Assembly (NCBI GenBank): GCA_028870665.1
Contig: JAGWPB010000031.1
Span: forward strand, 1-34,186
Direction: 5' to 3'
DNA length: 34,186 bases
Origin: Lysobacteraceae bacterium
Lineage (GTDB): Bacteria > Pseudomonadota > Gammaproteobacteria > Xanthomonadales > Rhodanobacteraceae
Positions 29,284-34,186 of this stretch are shown in pieces (positions within the stretch are counted from its first letter, which is position 1; each line of letters opens with the position of its first letter). Below the pieces are notes generated by a model. It saw nothing but the letters and a program-made list of their open reading frames with translations. It ran no database searches and had not been told where the DNA came from. The position numbers and the translations under genes are program-made.

Positions 29284-29555
29284 GAGCGGGACCCGGGACC
29301 CGGGGCAAGCCGGGAAGTGACGCGCTGCCTTGACTGCGCGTGCAGGAGTGCACGCGCGAACGGCGCAGCCGGCCCGCAGGGAGAGCGCCAGGAAGGCGCG
29401 AGTCATGGCAGCGCGCGCCGGCGAGCGCACGGCCAAGGAAGGCCGGGCCGGCGCCACGCACCAGGGATGGATGGTTCGCAAGGGACCCGGGAAGAATCCA
29501 AAGCCCGGGCAATAAGGCGCAAGCTGCTCCGCGCATCGCTTGCGGCAGGCGCGTC
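29284..29555. repeat. Intergenic structured/repetitive stretch between murU and secF
   Basis: This 272-base gap between convergent genes has no credible gene. It begins with about 2.5 copies of a heptamer (CGGGACC, 29287-29305), repeats the GGGACCCGGGA string at 29482-29492, and holds a perfect 9-bp hairpin at 29336-29357. Its composition resembles dispersed intergenic elements seen in xanthomonad genomes, which is only an impression; copies elsewhere in the genome cannot be checked here. Confidence 0.35.
29336..29357. terminator. Perfect 9-bp stem-loop downstream of murU
   Basis: GCGCGTGCA and TGCACGCGC form a perfect 9-bp stem around a GGAG loop, 53 bases after the murU stop and on the far side from secF. 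No U-tract follows on either strand. It may serve as a bidirectional terminator or 3'-end stabiliser. Confidence 0.4.
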
Positions 29556-30494
29556 CTACGGTCGCTGCGCCAGCTCGGGGTTTTCCTTGGTCACCGGCAT
29601 CAGGTCCTTCTTCGATACGCCCAGCCACAGCAGCAGCGGGCTGGAGACGAAGATCGACGACAGCGTGCCGATGATGATGCCGATGATCATGGTGATCGCG
29701 AAACCGTGCAGCACGGGCCCGCCGAACAGGTACAGCGCGGCCATGGCGATGCCGGTGAACAGCGAGGTGATGATGGTGCGCGACAGCGTCGAGTTGATGG
29801 CGCGGTTGAGGATCTCCTCGGGCTCGGCGCGACGCGTGTTGCGGAACAGCTCGCGCACGCGGTCGAACACCACCACCTTGTCGTTGATCGAGTAGCCGAC
29901 CACCGCCATCAGCGAGGCCAGCACGGTGAGATCGAACTCGCGCTGGGTCAGCGCGAAGAAACCGATGGTCAGCACGGTGTCGTGCACCTCGGTGATCAGC
30001 GCGGCCACGGCGAAGCGCTTCTCGAAGCGCAGGCCGAGGTAGAGCATGATCAGGACGATCACGAACACCACCGCCACCACGCCGTCGTTGCGCAGCTCGG
30101 CGCCGACCTGCGGCCCGACGAAGCTGGTGCTCTTCATCGTCACACCGGGATCCTTGGCGGTCAGGGCCGTCATCACCAGGCGTGCCGTCTGGTCGGTGTT
30201 GCTGTCGCCGGGCTTGGGCTGCAGTCGGATGGTGAAGTCGCGGGTCCCGCCGAAACTCTGCACCAGCGGGTGCTGGAAGCCGGCCGACTCCAGCGTCTGG
30301 CGCACCGTGTTGGTGTCCACACTCTGCGCGTAGCTGACCTCGACCAGCACGCCGCCGGTGAAGTCGAGGCCGTAGTTGATGTGGCGCACCGCGATCAGCC
30401 CGATCGCGAACACCATCAGCAGCGCCGACACGGTGATGCTGTAACGGCGCAGGCTGAGGAAGTGGATGTTGCTGTGCGGGTTGAAGATTTCCAT
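29556..30494 (-). CDS. secF: Protein translocase subunit SecF
   Basis: SecF works with SecD in the inner membrane to use the proton gradient for completing preprotein export through SecYEG. The 312-residue protein has six predicted helices, the first at about 20-37, the periplasmic domain after YGLDFTGGVLVEVSY, and the conserved cluster NDKVVVFDRVRELFR in the cytoplasmic loop. It ends in LLWLGVSKKDLMPV and a short tail. It follows secD on the same strand, but a 173-base gap filled by a palindromic element replaces the usual short spacer. The ribosome site is weak, with the element end (GGCCACTAG) directly before the ATG. Identification is secure. Confidence 0.97.
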   Translation of the reverse strand: MEIFNPHSNIHFLSLRRYSITVSALLMVFAIGLIAVRHINYGLDFTGGVLVEVSYAQSVDTNTVRQTLESAGFQHPLVQSFGGTRDFTIRLQPKPGDSNTDQTARLVMTALTAKDPGVTMKSTSFVGPQVGAELRNDGVVAVVFVIVLIMLYLGLRFEKRFAVAALITEVHDTVLTIGFFALTQREFDLTVLASLMAVVGYSINDKVVVFDRVRELFRNTRRAEPEEILNRAINSTLSRTIITSLFTGIAMAALYLFGGPVLHGFAITMIIGIIIGTLSSIFVSSPLLLWLGVSKKDLMPVTKENPELAQRP

Positions 30495-30496
30495 GG

Positions 30497-30664
30497 CTAG
30501 TGGCCTGTAACGGATGAAGCGGAAGATGGATCGCGAAGGAATGGGCGTGTCGGGCGCGGCTGCGGAGCGAGGCCCATGGCCATCGCTATGGGCTGCGTGA
30601 GGAGCCCGCCCGGTGCGGCCAGTCCGAGCGAGCTGCTTTCGATTTTTCCGCTACCGGCCACTAG
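30497..30664. repeat. 168-bp self-complementary element in the secD-secF gap
   Basis: The ends CTAGTGGCCTGTAACGG (30497-30513) and the reverse complement of 30648-30664 (CTAGTGGCCGGTAGCGG) agree at 15 of 17 bases. Further in, CGGGCG-GGCT pairs with AGCCgCGCCCG at almost equal distance from the two ends (52 and 54 bases), and an inner hairpin GCCCAT/ATGGGC lies near the centre. The whole block therefore folds back on itself. It fills the gap exactly, starting 2 bases from the secF ATG and ending 3 bases from the secD stop. It could be a small non-autonomous mobile element or BIME-like repeat (CTAG at both ends could be a target duplication) or a structured mRNA segment controlling secF. Confidence 0.6.
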
Positions 30665-30667
30665 TCC

Positions 30668-32515
30668 TCAGACCGACAGCGTCTTGAGCTTGCGTCCGCC
30701 GTGCAGCAGCGCGGTGATCGCGTGGGTGACCGTGACCGAGGTGAACATCGAGGTCAGGATGCCGACCGCCAGCGTGATCGCGAAGCCGCGGATCGAGCCC
30801 GAACCGAAGGTCATCAGCCCGAAGGCCGCGATCAGGTGGGTGACGTTGGCGTCGAGAATGGTCGCCCACGCCTTCTGGTAGCCGGCACGGATCGAGGCCA
30901 GCGGCGTCGACCCGCCGCGCAGTTCCTCGCGGATGCGTTCGCAGATCAGCACGTTGGCGTCGATCGCCATGCCCAGCGTCAGCACGATGCCGGCGATGCT
31001 GGGCATGGTCAGGGTGGCCTGGAAGATCGACAGCACGGCGACCAGCAGCACCAGATTGAACACCAGCGCGATATCGGCGACCAGGCCAAACAGCTTGTAG
31101 TAGAACGCCGCCGCCAGCAGCACCAGGCCGAGGCCGAGGCCGACCGCGCGCAGGCCCTGGACGATGTTCTGCTGGCCCAGGCTGGGGCCGATCACGCGCT
31201 CCTCGACGATGTCCATCGGCGCCGCCAGCGAGCCGGACTTCAGCAGCAGAGCCAACTCCTTGGCCTCCTGCAATCCGAGGCCGGTCGTGGTGAAGCGCTT
31301 GCCGAACACGCCGTTGACGGTGGCCGCGTTGATCACCTCCTCGCTGGTACGCGAGGTGTGCACCTCCTTGCCGTCGACCATCCGCGTCTCGGGGATGCGC
31401 TCGATGTAGACCACCGCCATGCGCTTGCCGACGTTCTGGGTGGTGTAGTCGAGCATCTTCTTGGCGCCGGCCGAGTTCAGCTCGATGTTGACCGAGGGCG
31501 CGCCGCTCTGCGGATCGAAGCCGCTGGAGGCATCGACCAGCTCGTCGCCGGAGACGATCACCTTCTTCTTCAGCACGATCGAGCCGCCGCCGCGCATCTT
31601 GTACAACCGGTCCTCGGGCGGCACGTTGCCGCTCTGGGTCGCCTCGGCCGGATTCACGCTCTCGTCGACCGCGTGGTACTCGAGGGTGGCGGTGGCACCG
31701 AGGATCTTCTTCGCCTCGGCGGTGTCCTGCACGCCCGGCAGCTCGACCACGATGCGGCTCGCACCCTGCTGCTGGATCAGCGGCTCGGCGACGCCCAGCG
31801 CGTTGACGCGGTTGCGCAGGGTGCTGAGGTTCTGGTGGACGATGCTCTGCTCGATCGCGATCAGCTTCTCGGGCTTCAGCGACGCGTTCACGGTCACGCC
31901 GTCGCTGGCGGTGGTCAAGGTCAGGTCGGGATCGTTGGCGGTGATCGCCGCCAGCGCCGCGTCGTGATCGGCGGCGGCGCGCAGCACGATGCGCACGCCC
32001 TCGGGCAGGCGCACCACCTCGTCATAGGGGATGTGCTTCTCGCGCAGCGCGTCGCGGATGTCGTCGGTGTAGCGCTGCATCTGCTGGTTCATCACCGCCT
32101 TGTTGTCGACCTGCATCAGGAAGTGCACGCCGCCCTGCAGGTCGAGGCCCAGCGGCATCGAATTGGCACCGATCGCGCGCAGCCACGGCGGCACGGTGGA
32201 AGCGAGGTTGAGCGCGACCACGTAGTCCTCGCCCAGCGCGTCGCGTGCGGCGGTGTAGGCCTTGAGCTGCTGATCGGTGTTGGGAAAGCGCGCCAGCAGG
32301 CGGTCGCCGTTGAGCACCAGGCTGCCGGCGGGCGCGCCGGCCTTGGCGAACAGGGCTTCGACGCGCTGCTCGAGCGCGCTGTCGACCTTGCCGCCGCGGT
32401 TGGCCTGGATCTGCACCGCCGGCTGCTGCGGAAACAGGTTGGGCAACGCGTAGACGATGCCGATCAGCAGCACCACCGCCACCAGGGCGTACTTCCAGCG
32501 GGGAAAATCACTCAT
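30668..32515 (-). CDS. secD: Protein translocase subunit SecD
   Basis: SecD, with SecF and YajC, is the accessory Sec complex of the inner membrane that pulls on translocating preproteins from the periplasmic side. The 615-residue length is normal for Gammaproteobacteria. After the first helix (about 8-26) comes the large periplasmic region with LGLDLQGGVHFLMQVD and the P1 head domain, then the C-terminal five-helix RND-like bundle with GIVLTLGMAIDANVLICERIREEL, the conserved proton-path segment. yajC precedes it by 43 bases. Identification is secure. Confidence 0.97.
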   Translation of the reverse strand: MSDFPRWKYALVAVVLLIGIVYALPNLFPQQPAVQIQANRGGKVDSALEQRVEALFAKAGAPAGSLVLNGDRLLARFPNTDQQLKAYTAARDALGEDYVVALNLASTVPPWLRAIGANSMPLGLDLQGGVHFLMQVDNKAVMNQQMQRYTDDIRDALREKHIPYDEVVRLPEGVRIVLRAAADHDAALAAITANDPDLTLTTASDGVTVNASLKPEKLIAIEQSIVHQNLSTLRNRVNALGVAEPLIQQQGASRIVVELPGVQDTAEAKKILGATATLEYHAVDESVNPAEATQSGNVPPEDRLYKMRGGGSIVLKKKVIVSGDELVDASSGFDPQSGAPSVNIELNSAGAKKMLDYTTQNVGKRMAVVYIERIPETRMVDGKEVHTSRTSEEVINAATVNGVFGKRFTTTGLGLQEAKELALLLKSGSLAAPMDIVEERVIGPSLGQQNIVQGLRAVGLGLGLVLLAAAFYYKLFGLVADIALVFNLVLLVAVLSIFQATLTMPSIAGIVLTLGMAIDANVLICERIREELRGGSTPLASIRAGYQKAWATILDANVTHLIAAFGLMTFGSGSIRGFAITLAVGILTSMFTSVTVTHAITALLHGGRKLKTLSV

Positions 32516-32558
32516 GCCTGCACTTCCGGGTGGGCCGCGGCGGTGCCGCAGCGGAACA

Positions 32559-32891
32559 TCAGGAAACCTTCAGGGTGCCTTTCGGCAGCACGGCGGAAAT
32601 CGCCTGGCGCTGCACCTTGACCTTGACCCCGGACGCGATCTCGAGCGTCAGGAAACCGTCGCCGATGTCGTCCACGCGCCCGGCGAGGCCGCCGTTGGTG
32701 ACCACCTCGTCGCCCTTGGCGAGGTCGGCGATCATCTTGCGCAATTCCTTCTGCCGCTTCATCTGCGGGCGGATCATCAGGAAGTAGAAGATGCCGAACA
32801 GGACGATCAGCGGCAGGAAGCTGATGAACGGATTGCCGGGCGCGGCACCCGCGACACCCTGCGCGTAGGCATTCGGAATCAGGAAATCCAT
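32559..32891 (-). CDS. yajC: Sec translocon accessory protein YajC
   Basis: YajC is the small single-span inner-membrane partner of SecDF. The 110-residue protein has the typical N-terminus with NAYAQ, a helix at about 22-40 (FISFLPLIVLFGIFYFLMI), the signature RPQMKRQKELRKM right after it, and the cytoplasmic GDEVVTNGGLAGRV beta-domain. It lies between tgt (133 bases upstream) and secD, the conserved tgt-yajC-secD-secF order. The upstream gap has a GCCGGC-N3-GCCGGC hairpin near the start. Identification is secure. Confidence 0.97.
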   Translation of the reverse strand: MDFLIPNAYAQGVAGAAPGNPFISFLPLIVLFGIFYFLMIRPQMKRQKELRKMIADLAKGDEVVTNGGLAGRVDDIGDGFLTLEIASGVKVKVQRQAISAVLPKGTLKVS

Positions 32892-33024
32892 GGTCGATCT
32901 CGGCTGTGGCCGGCACGGCCGGCGTCAAAAAGCGCTGAAGTATGCCATGCGGCCCGGCCCCCTGCAGGCTCCGGTGCGGGGATCGAGCGCGTGGATGGGG
33001 CCATCCGGGGCCGGCGCAAGGGGC

Positions 33025-34146
<1,122 letters not shown>

Positions 34147-34150
34147 TTAA

Positions 34151-34186
34151 GGACTCGGGACTCGGGACTCGGGACTCGGGACTCGG
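34151..34186. repeat. Heptanucleotide tandem repeat upstream of tgt
   Basis: From base 34151 the plus strand reads GG followed by ACTCGGG repeated four times and a partial fifth copy, running off the end of the window. The tract begins 11 bases from the tgt start codon, so it occupies the leader or promoter of tgt. Similar 7-bp GGGACTC-type repeats, as I recall them, are scattered between genes in Xanthomonadaceae. Confidence 0.85.

Noticed and set aside
29287..29536. Small open frames on both strands in the murU-secF gap.
   Set aside because: No ribosome sites or domains; the sequence is repetitive and hairpin-rich, so these are chance frames.
30701..32620. Plus-strand open frame opposite secD and yajC.
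   Set aside because: Antisense shadow caused by high GC; His/Asp/Gln-rich with no recognisable domain.
34151..34186. CRISPR-like repeat array.
   Set aside because: The unit is only 7 bp with no spacers; it is a simple tandem repeat.

Overview
The window is about 34 kb of very GC-rich, densely packed bacterial chromosome. Gene order and protein features point to a gammaproteobacterium of the Xanthomonadales (Lysobacterales), most likely Rhodanobacteraceae or a near relative. The evidence is the leuS-lptE-holA-(nadD)-rsfS-rlmH cluster, a pilB-pilC-pilD-coaE operon, a fused cysN/cysC gene, a thioredoxin-TPR protein with CGPC, an amgK-murU recycling pair and heptanucleotide GGGACTC repeats. The taxonomic call is inference from content; no rRNA or tRNA gene is present to confirm it. 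I see no phage, transposase, CRISPR array or recognisable defence system.

Layout. 1-8009 (minus strand): leuS, lptE, holA, nadD, rsfS and rlmH, a housekeeping run for translation, outer-membrane assembly, replication, NAD synthesis and ribosome maturation. It is interrupted between holA and nadD by about 2 kb carrying three small accessory genes (a secreted protein, a RidA-like protein and a small membrane protein). 8127-9727 (plus): an exported metal-dependent amidohydrolase translationally coupled to a SemiSWEET transporter. 9736-10664 (minus): a split YeeE/YedE sulfur transporter. 10812-12040 (plus): a CnoX-like thioredoxin-TPR protein overlapping a two-TM protein that looks like a potassium-channel pore module without the TVGYG filter. 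A perfect 7-2-7 palindrome lies between these last two divergent units.

12304-17708 (plus): pilB, pilC and pilD (type IV pilus motor, platform and prepilin peptidase), then coaE and an NRDE/TANGO2 protein, preceded by a textbook sigma-54 promoter. 17733-20948 (minus): a large exported BNR-repeat propeller protein. 21056-23235 (plus): a Mug-type DNA glycosylase and an exported amidase. 23299-27456 (minus): xanB/algA, cysD and cysNC, combining GDP-mannose synthesis with sulfate activation to PAPS. 27566-29283 (plus): amgK and murU, salvaging MurNAc to UDP-MurNAc.

29556-34140 (minus): tgt, yajC, secD and secF. The secD-secF gap holds a 168-bp self-complementary element bounded by near-perfect 17-bp inverted ends, and the leader of tgt is a 7-bp tandem repeat running off the window.

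No single striking new multi-gene system stands out. The best candidates for a second look are the palindromic element inside secDF, the filter-less channel-like protein coupled to the thioredoxin chaperone, the 7-2-7 operator candidate, the accessory insertion in the holA-nadD junction and the cysD-cysNC/xanB linkage.
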